Assembly: GCA_965249815.1 (NCBI GenBank)
Contig: CBDFMV010000003.1
Coordinates: 1,550,001-1,614,000 of the forward strand
From: JAJAZB01 sp965249815
Lineage (GTDB): Bacteria; Bacteroidota; Bacteroidia; Cytophagales; Spirosomataceae
Reading direction: 5' to 3'
DNA: 64,000 bases
Below the pieces are notes generated by a model. That model did not search any database, was not told the DNA's origin, and worked only from the letters and a program-made list of their open reading frames with translations. Made by a program: the position numbers and the translations under genes. Below are positions 14,323 through 23,692 of this stretch, one piece after another; position 1 is the stretch's first letter; every line of letters starts with the position of its first letter.

Positions 14323-17300
14323 ATGAACCTCTCCGAATTTTCCGTCAAAAACTACCAGTTCACCCTCGTGGTGTTTCTGGCCGTGTTGTCGCTGGGGATT
14401 TTCTCCCTCTTCAACATGCCCCGGGGCGAAGACCCCAACTACTCGGCCCCACAGTTTCTGCTCATTTTCGTGTACCCCGGCACCAACCCGCAGGACATGG
14501 AGCAGCTCGTGGCCGACCCCGCCGAGCGGAAATTTTCCGAACTCGACAACGTCAAGCGCATCCGCACCGACAGCTACGACGGCCTCGTGACCCTGCGCCT
14601 GGAGTACAAGTACGACGCCGACCCCGAAGAAAAATACCAGGAAGTGGTGCGCGAAGTGGCCAGCCTCCGCCGGGAACTGCCCGCCGACGTGCAGGACATC
14701 CGGATTCAGAAACTCATCCCGTCGGACGTCAACATTTACCAGTGGGCCATCGTCAGCGAAAACGCGCCCTACAACGCCCTGCGCCGGAAAGCCGAGGATT
14801 TTGAGGAAGAGTTGGAAAAGGTCAAATCGCTCAAAAACGTGGCGAGTTGGGGTTACCCCGCGCCGCGCGTCAACGTGCGGCTGAACCTGGAGAAACTCGC
14901 CGCCGACCGCATCCCGGTCAACGCCGTGCTGGGCGCGATCCAGAGCGAAAACGTGAACATTCCCGGCGGTTCGGTGGCCGTGGGCAGCAAGAAATTCAAC
15001 GTCAAAACCTCCGGCGATTACGCTTCGATCGACGAAATCAAGAACACCATCGTGTTCACCAACGGCACCAAAATCGTGCTGCTGAACGACGTGGCCGACG
15101 TGGCCCTCGGCTACGACGACGAAAAACACCTGACCCGCCTCAACGGCCACCGCTGCGTACTCGTGACGGTGAGTCTGAAAGACAACCAGAACATCATCCA
15201 GACCCGCGCCCAGGTCGAGCCCGTCGAGGCTACCTTCCGGCAAACCCTGCCCAAAAGCATGGATTTGGTGCGGGTGTTCGACCAGCCCACCAGCGTGGAC
15301 CGGCGGCTGGCCCGCTTCGGCACCGATTTCGCCATCGCCATTTTGCTTGTGCTCGTCACGTTGCTGCCACTCGGCGGGCGGGCGTCGCTGGTCGTGATGA
15401 TTTCGATTCCGCTCTCGTTGGCCATCGGCCTGACGGCCCTCAACGCCCTCGGCTACACCATCAACCAACTCAGCATCGTCGGTATGATTGTCGCGCTGGG
15501 CATTCTGGTGGACGACAGCATCGTGGTGGTTGAAAACATCGAGCGCTTTCTGCGAAACGGCTTTTCCCGCCGCGACGCCGCCATTCAGGCAACCCGGCAA
15601 ATCGGCCTGGCCGTGGTCGGCTGCACGGTGCTGCTCGTGTTTGCCTTCCTGCCGCTGGCGTTTTTGCCCGAACAGGCCGGGGCCTTCATCCGCAGCCTGC
15701 CGATGGCCGTGATCACCACCGTGCTGGCTTCGATGGTCGTGGCGCTCACCATCGTGCCGTTTTTGTCGAGCGTGATTCTGGCCAAACACGAAAACCCCGA
15801 CGGCAACGCCATTCTGCGCGGCATGAAGCGGCTCATCGCGGGCAGCTACGGGCGGGCACTCAACTGGGCCTTGCGGCACCCGGTGGCCATGCTGGTGCTG
15901 GCGCTGCTGATTTTCGTCGGGTCGCTGGCGCTGATTCCGGCGGTGGGGTTCAGCGTGTTTCCGAGGTCGGAAAAACCCATGTTCATGGTCAACGTCGAAA
16001 CGCCCGTGGGCACCAACCTCGTCACCACCGAGCGCGTGGCCCGGCACGTGGAGGACGTGTTGAAGCAAACCCGCGACTTGAAAAATTTCACGACCAACGT
16101 GGGCCGGGGCAACCCACGGATTTTCTACAACGAAATTCCGCGCAACGAAGCCGAAAATTACGCCCAGATTTTCGTCCAGACCGTCGACATGGGCACCACC
16201 GAAAAAGCCGCGCTCATCGACGAACTGCGCGAGAACCTTCAGGGCTACCCCGGCGCGAAAATCGAGGTGAAAACCTTCGAGCAGGGGCCACCCATCGAAG
16301 CCCCGCTGGCCTACCGGATTTACGGCGAAAACCTCGACACGCTGCGCTCGCTGGCTGCCCGCATCGAAACCCTGCTGGCCAAAACTGAGGGCACCATGTA
16401 CGTGGACAACCCCCTGAAGGTGCAACCCACCGACCTGCGTGTGGCGATCAACAAGGAAAAAGCCGGGCTGGCGGGCGTACCCGTTGCCGACGTGGACCGG
16501 CTCGTGCGCCTTGGCATCGCGGGCCTGAACCTGGGCACTTACCGCGACGACGAAGGCGACGACCACGCCCTGAACGTGTCGGTGGCCCGCGACGGCCGCA
16601 TACCCGCGTACGACGTGTTTTCAAAAATCTTCGTCAACACGGCCCAGGGCGCAGCCCTGCCGCTGAAGCAACTCGCCGACATCCGGCTGGAAACCTCGCC
16701 CAACCAGATTCGCCACTACGACAAGGCCCGGTACGTAACCGTCTCGGCCTTCGTCCGGACGGGCTACAACGTGCAGAAAGTCAACGAGAACGTCGAGACG
16801 AAGCTGGCCGCCTTTCCGTTTCCGAAGGGCTTCCGCTACGAAGTAGGCGGCGAAAAGCAGAGTTCGCAGGAAAGTTTCGGCGGCATCGGCACGGTGGTCA
16901 TCATCGCTGTGTTCGGATTTCTGGCTGTGCTGGTTCTCGAATTCGGCAATTTCAAAAGCACCATCATCGTGCTTTCCGTGATTCCGCTCGGCGTGGTCGG
17001 GGCAATTCTGGCCTTGTTCTTTTCCGGCGAGACGCTCTCGTTCACGGCCACCATCGGGCTGATTGCCCTCGTGGGCATCGAGGTGAAAAACTCGCTGCTG
17101 CTCGTCGATTTTACCAACCAACTCCGCGCCCAGGGCATGGGCCTCGAACAGGCCATCCGCGAAGCGGGCGAAATTCGCTTCGTGCCCATCGTACTTACGT
17201 CGCTCACGGCCATCGGCGGCCTCATTCCGCTCGTGGTCGAGTACTCCGACCTTTACTCGCCCCTGGCGCTGGTGCTCATCGGCGGCATCATTTCGTCCAC

Positions 17301-17400
17301 ACTGCTTTCGCGGCTGGTCACGCCGGTGATGTACAAGCTCCTCCCGCCGAAGGTGGCTGTGAGTGAAGCGGTGGTGCGGGAGGCGGAACTGGTGGCCTGA
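14323..17400 (+). CDS. RND efflux transporter permease
   Basis: This 1025-aa inner-membrane proton antiporter belongs to the HAE1/AcrB-type RND pumps. The first membrane helix (FTLVVFLAVLSLGIFSLF) is near the N-terminus, followed by the NMPRGEDPNYSAP pore-domain entry. The helix with GILVDDSIVVVENIERF (about residues 390-406) has the paired aspartates that carry protons. A second set of helices after residue 860 ends with GLIALVGIEVKNSLLLVDF. Length and two-half symmetry are normal. It is the last gene of the TetR-led operon. Confidence 0.95.
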   Translation: MNLSEFSVKNYQFTLVVFLAVLSLGIFSLFNMPRGEDPNYSAPQFLLIFVYPGTNPQDMEQLVADPAERKFSELDNVKRIRTDSYDGLVTLRLEYKYDADPEEKYQEVVREVASLRRELPADVQDIRIQKLIPSDVNIYQWAIVSENAPYNALRRKAEDFEEELEKVKSLKNVASWGYPAPRVNVRLNLEKLAADRIPVNAVLGAIQSENVNIPGGSVAVGSKKFNVKTSGDYASIDEIKNTIVFTNGTKIVLLNDVADVALGYDDEKHLTRLNGHRCVLVTVSLKDNQNIIQTRAQVEPVEATFRQTLPKSMDLVRVFDQPTSVDRRLARFGTDFAIAILLVLVTLLPLGGRASLVVMISIPLSLAIGLTALNALGYTINQLSIVGMIVALGILVDDSIVVVENIERFLRNGFSRRDAAIQATRQIGLAVVGCTVLLVFAFLPLAFLPEQAGAFIRSLPMAVITTVLASMVVALTIVPFLSSVILAKHENPDGNAILRGMKRLIAGSYGRALNWALRHPVAMLVLALLIFVGSLALIPAVGFSVFPRSEKPMFMVNVETPVGTNLVTTERVARHVEDVLKQTRDLKNFTTNVGRGNPRIFYNEIPRNEAENYAQIFVQTVDMGTTEKAALIDELRENLQGYPGAKIEVKTFEQGPPIEAPLAYRIYGENLDTLRSLAARIETLLAKTEGTMYVDNPLKVQPTDLRVAINKEKAGLAGVPVADVDRLVRLGIAGLNLGTYRDDEGDDHALNVSVARDGRIPAYDVFSKIFVNTAQGAALPLKQLADIRLETSPNQIRHYDKARYVTVSAFVRTGYNVQKVNENVETKLAAFPFPKGFRYEVGGEKQSSQESFGGIGTVVIIAVFGFLAVLVLEFGNFKSTIIVLSVIPLGVVGAILALFFSGETLSFTATIGLIALVGIEVKNSLLLVDFTNQLRAQGMGLEQAIREAGEIRFVPIVLTSLTAIGGLIPLVVEYSDLYSPLALVLIGGIISSTLLSRLVTPVMYKLLPPKVAVSEAVVREAELVA

Positions 17401-17567
17401 GTAGCCCTCGCCCCGGGTGTCGGGGGGAGTGTGCCCTTTTTCCTCACTGCATCCGGCGCACCCTGGGCTTGCTGTCCCCGGCATTGGTTTTGAAGGGCTT
17501 TCCCTCACCGGAAAGCCTGCGAATCGCTACCGGGTGTGTTTAACAACCAGACTGAACAGGAAAGACG

Positions 17568-17945
17568 ATGAAAAAAGCAACGATTCTGGCCGCTACGGGC
17601 GGCATTCTGCTGAGCCTGTGCGCAAACGCTCAGCAAAATCAGGGTTCCGGCTCGGCATCGGGTGGCAGCACCAGTTCGTCGGGGACCACCGTCCAGCAGG
17701 GCGCAACCACGAACCAGCAGGGTTCGGGCAGCGGGGGTCGCCGGGCTGCGGCGGGCAACAACTCGTCAGGGTCGTACAGTGGCGGCAACACCGGCACGAC
17801 CAACCCCACGGGCGGCACCGGAGCGGCGGCAACAGTCGGCAGTGGCGCGACGGGCACCACGGCGGCAACCGGCAACGGCACGCAGAAGCGTAAAGCCCAG
17901 GGCAATCGTCACAAAGACCGGTCGTCGGGCAAAGGGCCGCAATGA
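17568..17945 (+). CDS. small secreted Ser/Gly/Thr-rich protein
   Basis: I do not recognise a family. The 125-aa product has a signal peptide (MKKATILAATGGILLSLCANA) and a mature part made almost wholly of Gly, Ser, Thr, Asn and Gln, including SGGSTSSSGTTVQQ and SGGNTGTTNPTGGTG. It ends in a basic tail (QKRKAQGNRHKDRSSGKGPQ). It is likely disordered and exported. The composition recalls the lipoprotein at 30314. A strong bidirectional terminator follows 16 bp after the stop. Confidence 0.65.
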   Translation: MKKATILAATGGILLSLCANAQQNQGSGSASGGSTSSSGTTVQQGATTNQQGSGSGGRRAAAGNNSSGSYSGGNTGTTNPTGGTGAAATVGSGATGTTAATGNGTQKRKAQGNRHKDRSSGKGPQ

Positions 17946-17961
17946 ACCGAATTCGTGTGGT

Positions 17962-18003
17962 CGCCAAAAAGGCCGGTTTCACCAGAAACCGGCCTTTTTG
18001 GCG
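17962..18003. terminator. bidirectional terminator
   Basis: The perfect 19-bp stem CGCCAAAAAGGCCGGTTTC (17962-17980) / GAAACCGGCCTTTTTGGCG (17985-18003) has a 4-nt loop. The inner GGCCGG stem followed by a T5 tract on either strand serves both convergent genes. Confidence 0.88.
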
Positions 18004-18005
18004 AC

Positions 18006-21000
18006 CTACGTTTTCAATTTCGTGGGCGACTGCCCAAACTGTTCCTGAAACATTTTGGTGAAGTACGACTGCGAACTGTACCCCACCTCGTAGGCCACTT
18101 CGGCTACGTTGAAACGGCCTTCGCGCAGCAACTCCCCGGCTTTTTCAAGCCGGACACGGTGGATAAACCAGGTGGTGCTGCGGTTGGTCAGGGCCGTGAT
18201 TTTACGGTGAAGCTGGGTGCGGCTCATGTTGGCCTGTTGGGCCAGCCAGTCCACGTCCACCTGCTCGTTCTGGAGATTTCGCAGGAGAAGTTGTTTCAGC
18301 CGTTCCAAAAACAGCGCCTCTTTTTCGGGAACCAGGGCGACAGCTTCCGGGTCGGGTGCCTTTTCCGACCCCGCCAGCACGGCCTGCCAGGCCCGGCGGG
18401 TTTGCAGGATGTTGCGCAGGCAAAGGCTGAGTTCGTCGACGCTGAAGGGTTTGTTCAGGTAGGCGTCGGCACCCAGGCCCAGGCCGCGCAGGCGGCTGTC
18501 GTACGACGATTTGGCCGTCAGCAGCGTCACCGGCACGTGGCTCGTGCGCGGGTCGGCTTTCAGCGCGCCAAGCAAGGCGTAGCCGTCCATGTGGGGCATC
18601 ATCACGTCGCTTAAAATCAGGTCGGGCACGGCGTTGAGGGCGGTTGCGAGGGCCGTACGCCCGTCGTCGGCGGCCAGCGTCCGGTAAGTCGGGGAAAGCA
18701 TTTCCACGAGGTATCCGCGCAACTCGTCGTTGTCTTCCACCACCAGCACCAGGGGTTTTTCGGCCTGGGCATCCGGGCGTTCTGGGGCCGGTTCGGCGGG
18801 CGCGGGTGGGGCAGGGGTTGTTTGAAACGACGACTCCGCCGTTGTCGTCCGCCCGGCGACTTCAACCGGAATCCGGACTGTAAACGTGCTGCCCCGGCCC
18901 ACCGTGCTTTCGGCCCACACGGTGCCGCCGAGCAATTCGCTCAGCTCCTTCACGAAGGCCAGCCCGAGGCCCGTGCCCCCGTGGGCGCGGGTGCTGGTGG
19001 CGTCCACCTGGTAAAACCGCTCGAAAATCCGGGGCAATTTGTCGGACGGAATGCCCGGCCCGGTGTCGGTGATTTGAAGGACGAGGTACGAAGAATGAAG
19101 TACGAGTTCAGAGGCTTCGCCTTGTTCGTTCGGACCCAGTTCTTCCTCGACAACCGTCAGTCGTACCCCCACGCTGCCGCCTTCGGGCGTGAATTTCAGC
19201 GCGTTGGCGAGCAGGTTGTAGGCGATGGTTTCGAGTTTTTCTTCGTCGAAAAAAACGGCCCTGCCAACCTCACCCCGGTAGGTGAGCCGGATGGACTTCC
19301 GTTCGGCGGGTGCCGCGAACGACTCCATCACCTGCCCCAGAAACGCGTCGGGTTCGCCCAGGCTGCGTTTCACGAGGAGGCGGCCCGCGTCGAGCTTGGC
19401 CGTATCGAGGAGTTGGGTGACAAGCCGGAGGAGTTGATCGGTGTTGCGCCGGATGGTGCCGAGGCGGTCGTTGCGCCTTACGTCGGGGGCTTTTTCCAAC
19501 TGCTCGGTGGCGCTGAGAATCAGCGTGAGCGGCGTGCGAAATTCGTGGGTGATGTTCGACAAAAGCTGGCTCAATTGCCGCAGGTTGACCGCTTCAAGTT
19601 CGCGCCGGGCCAGTTCGCGCCGGAGTTTTCGCCGCCGTTCGAGCACCCGCCACAGCGCCAGCAGTCCGCCCGTCAGGGCCAGCCCGGCGAGGCTGACGAA
19701 CCAGCCGGTTTTGTAAAACGGAGGCCGCACCACCATCGTCAGCGTGGCTGGCTTTGGGTTCCAGCCCCGGCCCTGGGGCAGAGCCACCTCCGACACCAGC
19801 GTGTACGTGCCCGCCGGAAGCTGATACGAGGCTGTGGCGTCGGGGCCTTCGGCTACGATCCAGTTGCGGTCGTAGCCCAGGAGGTGGTACCGGAACGTGT
19901 TGTTGCGGACGCCCACGCTGGCCGTGAACCGCAGCGCGATGGCATCGCCCTCGCCCGCCGTTAGAGTCAGGTGCCCCAGTGTGTCGCGTTCGAGGCGGTA
20001 GCGGGTTGCGTCGGGACCGGGGTGGCCCTCCACCCGCCCTTCAAGAAAAGTACCGTTGACCGACACGTCGAGCAAATTGAGCGGGGGCAGGCGTTGCAGG
20101 CGGTTGAGGTCGTACTCGAACAGCCGCCGCCCCGCCGACACCCACAGGTGATTGCTACGGGAAACGTACCCGCCCAGCACCGGCTCGGGCATTCCCGCCA
20201 GTTCGACCCGCTGCAAATCGCCCGCAACGGTGAGGCGGTACAGGGCCGTTTCCGACTGAAAATACGCGCTGCCGTCGGGCGCGCCGAGCAGGTTGTACAC
20301 GCGCTGGGTCGAGCGGGGAGGGTCGGTGGTGGGCGTAAGCGGCAGGCGGCGCACCCGGCCCGTGGCGGGGTCGAGCAGGGCCACCTCATTGGTGAGGCCC
20401 ACCAGCACAGTGCCGTCGGCGCGGATGCGGACGCCGAAGCATTCGTCGGGCGGCAGGGAGGCGTCGGGGTGGGCAGGGTCGTGGGCGTAACGACGGAGTT
20501 GGCGCGTGCGGGGGTCAAGGGACGCTACGCCCCACCGGGTGGTGAACCAGATCGTACCTTGCTGGTCCTGGTCGATCCAATTGACCTGGGTTTTTTCCGA
20601 AAAAACGGAATCGACCGCTCCCGTGCGGGGATTGAACCAAAGCAGGCCGTTTTTGCGGGTGCCGATCCAGACGTTGGCGTCGCGGTCGGCGAACACGTAA
20701 TGGCAACCGCCCGGCTTCAGAAACTGGCGGACGAGGCGGGTCGTGTCGGACAGGCGGACGATTTGCTCCGTCGGGTCATCAAAGTACGAGAGCGCGTGGC
20801 CCCGGCCCTGCTTGAGCCACAGGCGGCCGTCGGGCGAGGGCACAACGTGGTAGTAATCGTCGCCACTTCGCAGGATGGGGTCGTGAAACACCCGGAACGA
20901 GCCGTTTTCCAGCCGCGCCACGCCGTCCTGGGTGGCCAGCCAGAGGCTGCTCCGGCGGTCTTCGGCCATGCCCAGGGTTTTCAGGTTCACGCCCGGCGTC

Positions 21001-21116
21001 TCGGTCATCTGCCGGAGCAGGCGCGGCAACACCTGCTGGGCTACGCCTGCACCGGGCAAGGCACCAAGCCCAGCCAAAACAAGGAACAGATGGCGGTGGC
21101 GGGTGAACCAGAGCAA
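18006..21116 (-). CDS. hybrid two-component sensor/regulator (HTCS-like)
   Basis: This one-protein signalling system is 1036 aa. A signal peptide/anchor is followed by a periplasmic region of beta-propeller repeats (SLWLATQDGVARLENGSFRV is the first clear one) and a Y_Y_Y-type beta domain (FRYHLLGYDRNWIV). A membrane helix lies near residue 470. Then come HisKA with SNITHEFRTPLTLILSA (His about 524), the ATPase domain (DTGPGIPSD about 685), a receiver (VLVVEDNDELRGYL, with the phosphorylated Asp of LILSDVMMPHMDG about 835) and an AraC-type DNA-binding domain to the C-terminus. Family members usually sense a glycan or other ligand and control a neighbouring locus. It is divergent from a histidine kinase gene. 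Confidence 0.94.
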   Translation of the reverse strand: MLWFTRHRHLFLVLAGLGALPGAGVAQQVLPRLLRQMTETPGVNLKTLGMAEDRRSSLWLATQDGVARLENGSFRVFHDPILRSGDDYYHVVPSPDGRLWLKQGRGHALSYFDDPTEQIVRLSDTTRLVRQFLKPGGCHYVFADRDANVWIGTRKNGLLWFNPRTGAVDSVFSEKTQVNWIDQDQQGTIWFTTRWGVASLDPRTRQLRRYAHDPAHPDASLPPDECFGVRIRADGTVLVGLTNEVALLDPATGRVRRLPLTPTTDPPRSTQRVYNLLGAPDGSAYFQSETALYRLTVAGDLQRVELAGMPEPVLGGYVSRSNHLWVSAGRRLFEYDLNRLQRLPPLNLLDVSVNGTFLEGRVEGHPGPDATRYRLERDTLGHLTLTAGEGDAIALRFTASVGVRNNTFRYHLLGYDRNWIVAEGPDATASYQLPAGTYTLVSEVALPQGRGWNPKPATLTMVVRPPFYKTGWFVSLAGLALTGGLLALWRVLERRRKLRRELARRELEAVNLRQLSQLLSNITHEFRTPLTLILSATEQLEKAPDVRRNDRLGTIRRNTDQLLRLVTQLLDTAKLDAGRLLVKRSLGEPDAFLGQVMESFAAPAERKSIRLTYRGEVGRAVFFDEEKLETIAYNLLANALKFTPEGGSVGVRLTVVEEELGPNEQGEASELVLHSSYLVLQITDTGPGIPSDKLPRIFERFYQVDATSTRAHGGTGLGLAFVKELSELLGGTVWAESTVGRGSTFTVRIPVEVAGRTTTAESSFQTTPAPPAPAEPAPERPDAQAEKPLVLVVEDNDELRGYLVEMLSPTYRTLAADDGRTALATALNAVPDLILSDVMMPHMDGYALLGALKADPRTSHVPVTLLTAKSSYDSRLRGLGLGADAYLNKPFSVDELSLCLRNILQTRRAWQAVLAGSEKAPDPEAVALVPEKEALFLERLKQLLLRNLQNEQVDVDWLAQQANMSRTQLHRKITALTNRSTTWFIHRVRLEKAGELLREGRFNVAEVAYEVGYSSQSYFTKMFQEQFGQSPTKLKT

Positions 21117-21228
21117 ACGGTGTGGTGTGTCTGTTGATGAATCGGCCCTTCTTCCTTACTGCCTCAACGGACGGTGGCGCGTCGGCGGGCACCCTGCCGG
21201 GTTGACGTGCGACCGAATCTTACTCAAA

Positions 21229-21258
21229 AATGAAACATATTCACCAAGAATGAAACAA
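21229..21258. promoter_or_regulatory. direct repeat pair, 20-bp spacing, upstream of HK gene
   Basis: AATGAAACAT (21229-21238) is repeated as AATGAAACAA (21249-21258), start to start 20 bp, two helix turns. The same arrangement with most of the intervening bases recurs at 23598-23627. It lies in the divergent spacer between the HTCS-like gene and the histidine kinase gene, a fitting place for a response-regulator site. Confidence 0.55.
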
Positions 21259-21286
21259 TGGTGTTAACCCGGCAGCAGGGGAAACC

Positions 21287-23596
21287 GTGAAATTTGCGGG
21301 ATTTTTCAGGAAATTGGCAAATCCGTCTTCCGTTCGTTCCATGCGACTGGTCAGGAATCTTCCATGCGCGGCCAATTGCCACGCCCACGATGCACGCCAA
21401 CCGTTCTTGAAAATCGGGGTCCTGGTGCTGATGGCGTGGCTGCTCGCCGGGGGCACCGCCCGCGCCGCGCCGCCTGCCGTTCGGCCTGGCCTGCCTCCGG
21501 AGGGCCTTGCCCTGCGCGAAGGGTGGCGCTGGCACCCCGGCGACCACCCGGCCTGGGCGCAGCCAACGTTCGACGACCGGACCTGGGAAACGGTCGACCC
21601 GGCCCAGGCCCTGGTCCGGTTGCCCGCCCTGCGGGCGGCGGGCCGGGGCTGGTTTCGCCTGCGTCTGCCCGCGTCGGCGGGGTTGCACAGTGGGTCGTTT
21701 GTGCTGGAAATCGAGCAGGCCGGGTATTCCGACGTATTCTTCAACGGAAAACCCTGCCCCAGCCTCGGCGAAATTCCCGTGCAAAACGGCACCACCGAGC
21801 GGTACCTCGTCGAGGCCACCGGCAACCCCGCGAGTGGCGGGGTGCTGTGCCTGCGCTACACCACGCCCCCCCGGCTGGCGCTCGTCAACCCCCTGCACCG
21901 GCCCGTGGCGCGGGTGGTGCTCCGCCCCGCCGAGGCCGGGCGGCGGGACTTCGACCGGTTGTACCGGTTCGAGTTTTTTTCGGCCAGCCTGCGGTTTGGG
22001 GTGTTTTTCATTCTTTGCCTGCTGCACCTGGTGTTTTTCGCCCTGATGCGCAGCCAGCCTGCCAACCTGTTTTTCGGCTTATTTGCCCTCTGCCACCTTC
22101 TTCGCGGGGCGCTGACGCTCCTCTGGCTGAATGGAAGCTTTGGCTTGGAGGACGAGCGCATCGAGTTTTTCGACGTGCTCCTGGCCCAATCCGGGCAGAC
22201 CCTGTTTCTGGCGGCCACCTACGCGCTGTTTCGCCGCCGGTTCGACGGTTGGTTCTGGGGGCTGGTGGGGCTGACGGCCGTTGCCGTCGCGCTGCTGCCG
22301 GTGGTGGCCTCCAGCCGGACGGTGCTCGTGCTGGTGACCAACCTGCTGATGGCCCTGCTGGCCATCCGCGTAAGCGTGGGGGCGGTTCGCCACCGGATGC
22401 CCGACGCCGGGGTGCTGTTCGTCGGGACGGGGGCCTACTTTTTGGTCCGCCTGTTTTTCTCGCTTTCCAACTGGCTCGACGCGGGCAACTACGCCGCCAC
22501 CAGCGGGGCTTTCCTGCTTGGCACTCTGAGTTTGTCGCTGTGCGTGTCGGTGCTGCTGGCGCGGCTGCTGCCCCGCACCAACTGGCAACTACAGGAGCGG
22601 TTGGCCGAGGTCGAACGGCTTTCGCAGCAGAATCTGGCGCAGGAGCAGGAAAAACAGCACCTGCTGGAGACCCAGAACGAACGGCTCGAGGCGCAGGTGG
22701 TGGCCCGCACCACCGAATTGCAACAATCGCTCGACCACCTGCGGGCTACCCAGGCGCAGTTGATTCAGCGGGAGAAAATGGCCTCGCTGGGTGAGTTGAC
22801 GGCGGGCATTGCCCACGAAATCCAGAACCCGCTCAATTTCGTCAACAACTTCTCGGAAGTCGCAGTCGAACTGCTTGATGAAGTCAGGCAGGAGCAGAAA
22901 AAAGAAGGCGAGCAGGACGGCGCGCTGGTGGACGACCTGCTTGGGGATGTCCGGCAAAACCTGGAGAAAATTGCTCACCACGGCAAACGGGCCGACGCCA
23001 TCGTGAAGGGCATGCTTCAGCACAGCCGCACCAGCACGGGCCAGAAAGAACCCACCGACCTCAACGCCCTGGCCGACGAATGCCTGCGCCTGACCTACCA
23101 CGGCCTGCACGGCAAAGACAAGGAACTGCACGCCAAACTCGTCACGGACTTCGACGCCTCGCTGGGGCTGGTCAACGTGGTACCGCAGGACATGAGCCGG
23201 GTGCTGCTCAATTTATTCAGCAACGCGTTTTACGCCGTCTTGGAGAAGCAAAAAAACCTAAACCAAAACCTGTTAGGTCTTCAAGACCTAACAGGTTTAG
23301 CCGGTCTGGCCCCGTATCAACCCACCATCAGCGTCAGCACAACGCGGCAGAACGGCTGGGTGGAAATCCGCATCAGCGACAACGGCACGGGCATCCCCGA
23401 AGCCGTTGTACCGAAAATTTTCCAGCCGTTTTTCACCACCAAACCCACCGGGCAGGGCACGGGCCTGGGACTAAGCCTGAGCTACGACATTGTGACGAAG
23501 GGCCATGGCGGCACGCTCGACGTGGAAACGGCGGTCGGGGTGGGAACGACGTTCACCGTCCGGCTGCCGGTGCCCAAACCAGCGCCTGCTGGCTGA
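21287..23596 (+). CDS. sensor histidine kinase with 7TM-type input domain
   Basis: This membrane kinase of 769 aa (from ATG 21287) has a signal peptide core (VLVLMAWLLAGGTARA), a periplasmic beta domain (about residues 65-225), about seven membrane helices (about 238-427), a coiled coil (LAEVERLSQQNLAQEQEKQH) and a kinase core. The H-box is MASLGELTAGIAHEIQNPLN (His about 510), the N-box NLFSNAFYAVLEK, and the G-boxes DNGTGIP and TGQGTGLGLS. The layout matches 7TMR-DISM kinases. TTG 21407 would give a more usual signal peptide (KIGVLVLMAWLL), so the start is uncertain. A 33-bp palindrome inserted after the N-box adds residues NLLGLQDLTG in frame. No separate response regulator is adjacent. 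Confidence 0.88.
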   Translation: MKFAGFFRKLANPSSVRSMRLVRNLPCAANCHAHDARQPFLKIGVLVLMAWLLAGGTARAAPPAVRPGLPPEGLALREGWRWHPGDHPAWAQPTFDDRTWETVDPAQALVRLPALRAAGRGWFRLRLPASAGLHSGSFVLEIEQAGYSDVFFNGKPCPSLGEIPVQNGTTERYLVEATGNPASGGVLCLRYTTPPRLALVNPLHRPVARVVLRPAEAGRRDFDRLYRFEFFSASLRFGVFFILCLLHLVFFALMRSQPANLFFGLFALCHLLRGALTLLWLNGSFGLEDERIEFFDVLLAQSGQTLFLAATYALFRRRFDGWFWGLVGLTAVAVALLPVVASSRTVLVLVTNLLMALLAIRVSVGAVRHRMPDAGVLFVGTGAYFLVRLFFSLSNWLDAGNYAATSGAFLLGTLSLSLCVSVLLARLLPRTNWQLQERLAEVERLSQQNLAQEQEKQHLLETQNERLEAQVVARTTELQQSLDHLRATQAQLIQREKMASLGELTAGIAHEIQNPLNFVNNFSEVAVELLDEVRQEQKKEGEQDGALVDDLLGDVRQNLEKIAHHGKRADAIVKGMLQHSRTSTGQKEPTDLNALADECLRLTYHGLHGKDKELHAKLVTDFDASLGLVNVVPQDMSRVLLNLFSNAFYAVLEKQKNLNQNLLGLQDLTGLAGLAPYQPTISVSTTRQNGWVEIRISDNGTGIPEAVVPKIFQPFFTTKPTGQGTGLGLSLSYDIVTKGHGGTLDVETAVGVGTTFTVRLPVPKPAPAG
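23266..23298. repeat. 33-bp perfect palindrome inside the histidine kinase gene
   Basis: The arms 23266-23281 and 23283-23298 are perfect 16-bp complements with a single central C; the left arm is AAACCTGTTAGGTCTT. It is a multiple of three and read through as coding sequence. Palindromes of this type occur between genes in Bacteroidota genomes; here it lies in the loop between N-box and the next strand of the ATPase domain. Confidence 0.92.
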
Positions 23597-23597
23597 A

Positions 23598-23627
23598 AAT
23601 GAAACATAATTACCAGAAATGGAACAT
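23598..23627. promoter_or_regulatory. direct repeat pair, 20-bp spacing, upstream of FG-GAP gene
   Basis: AATGAAACAT (23598-23607) and AATGGAACAT (23618-23627) are 20 bp apart, with ATTACCAG between them. This copies the pair at 21229-21258 (there ATTCACCAAG). It begins in the bases just after the kinase stop codon and is 66 bp upstream of the next ATG. Confidence 0.55.
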
Positions 23628-23692
23628 AATTGACAGACTTCCGGGCGGGGGTGGGGGAATTTTGGGGTTCTGAATCAAACCGCTCCAAACCG

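Noticed and set aside
14317..16566. Minus-strand open frame of 749 codons opposite the RND pump gene
   Set aside because: Composition is rich in His, Gln and Arg, as expected from antisense of a GC-rich gene; no family is recognisable and the pump reading frame is clear.
17417..17893. Plus-strand open frame overlapping the small Ser/Gly-rich gene
   Set aside because: It is out of frame with the signal-peptide-bearing ORF at 17568 and shows only a shadow of its repeats.
21287..23596. Histidine kinase as a pseudogene because of the palindrome
   Set aside because: The 33-bp palindrome keeps the frame, contains no stop, and all kinase boxes before and after it are intact.
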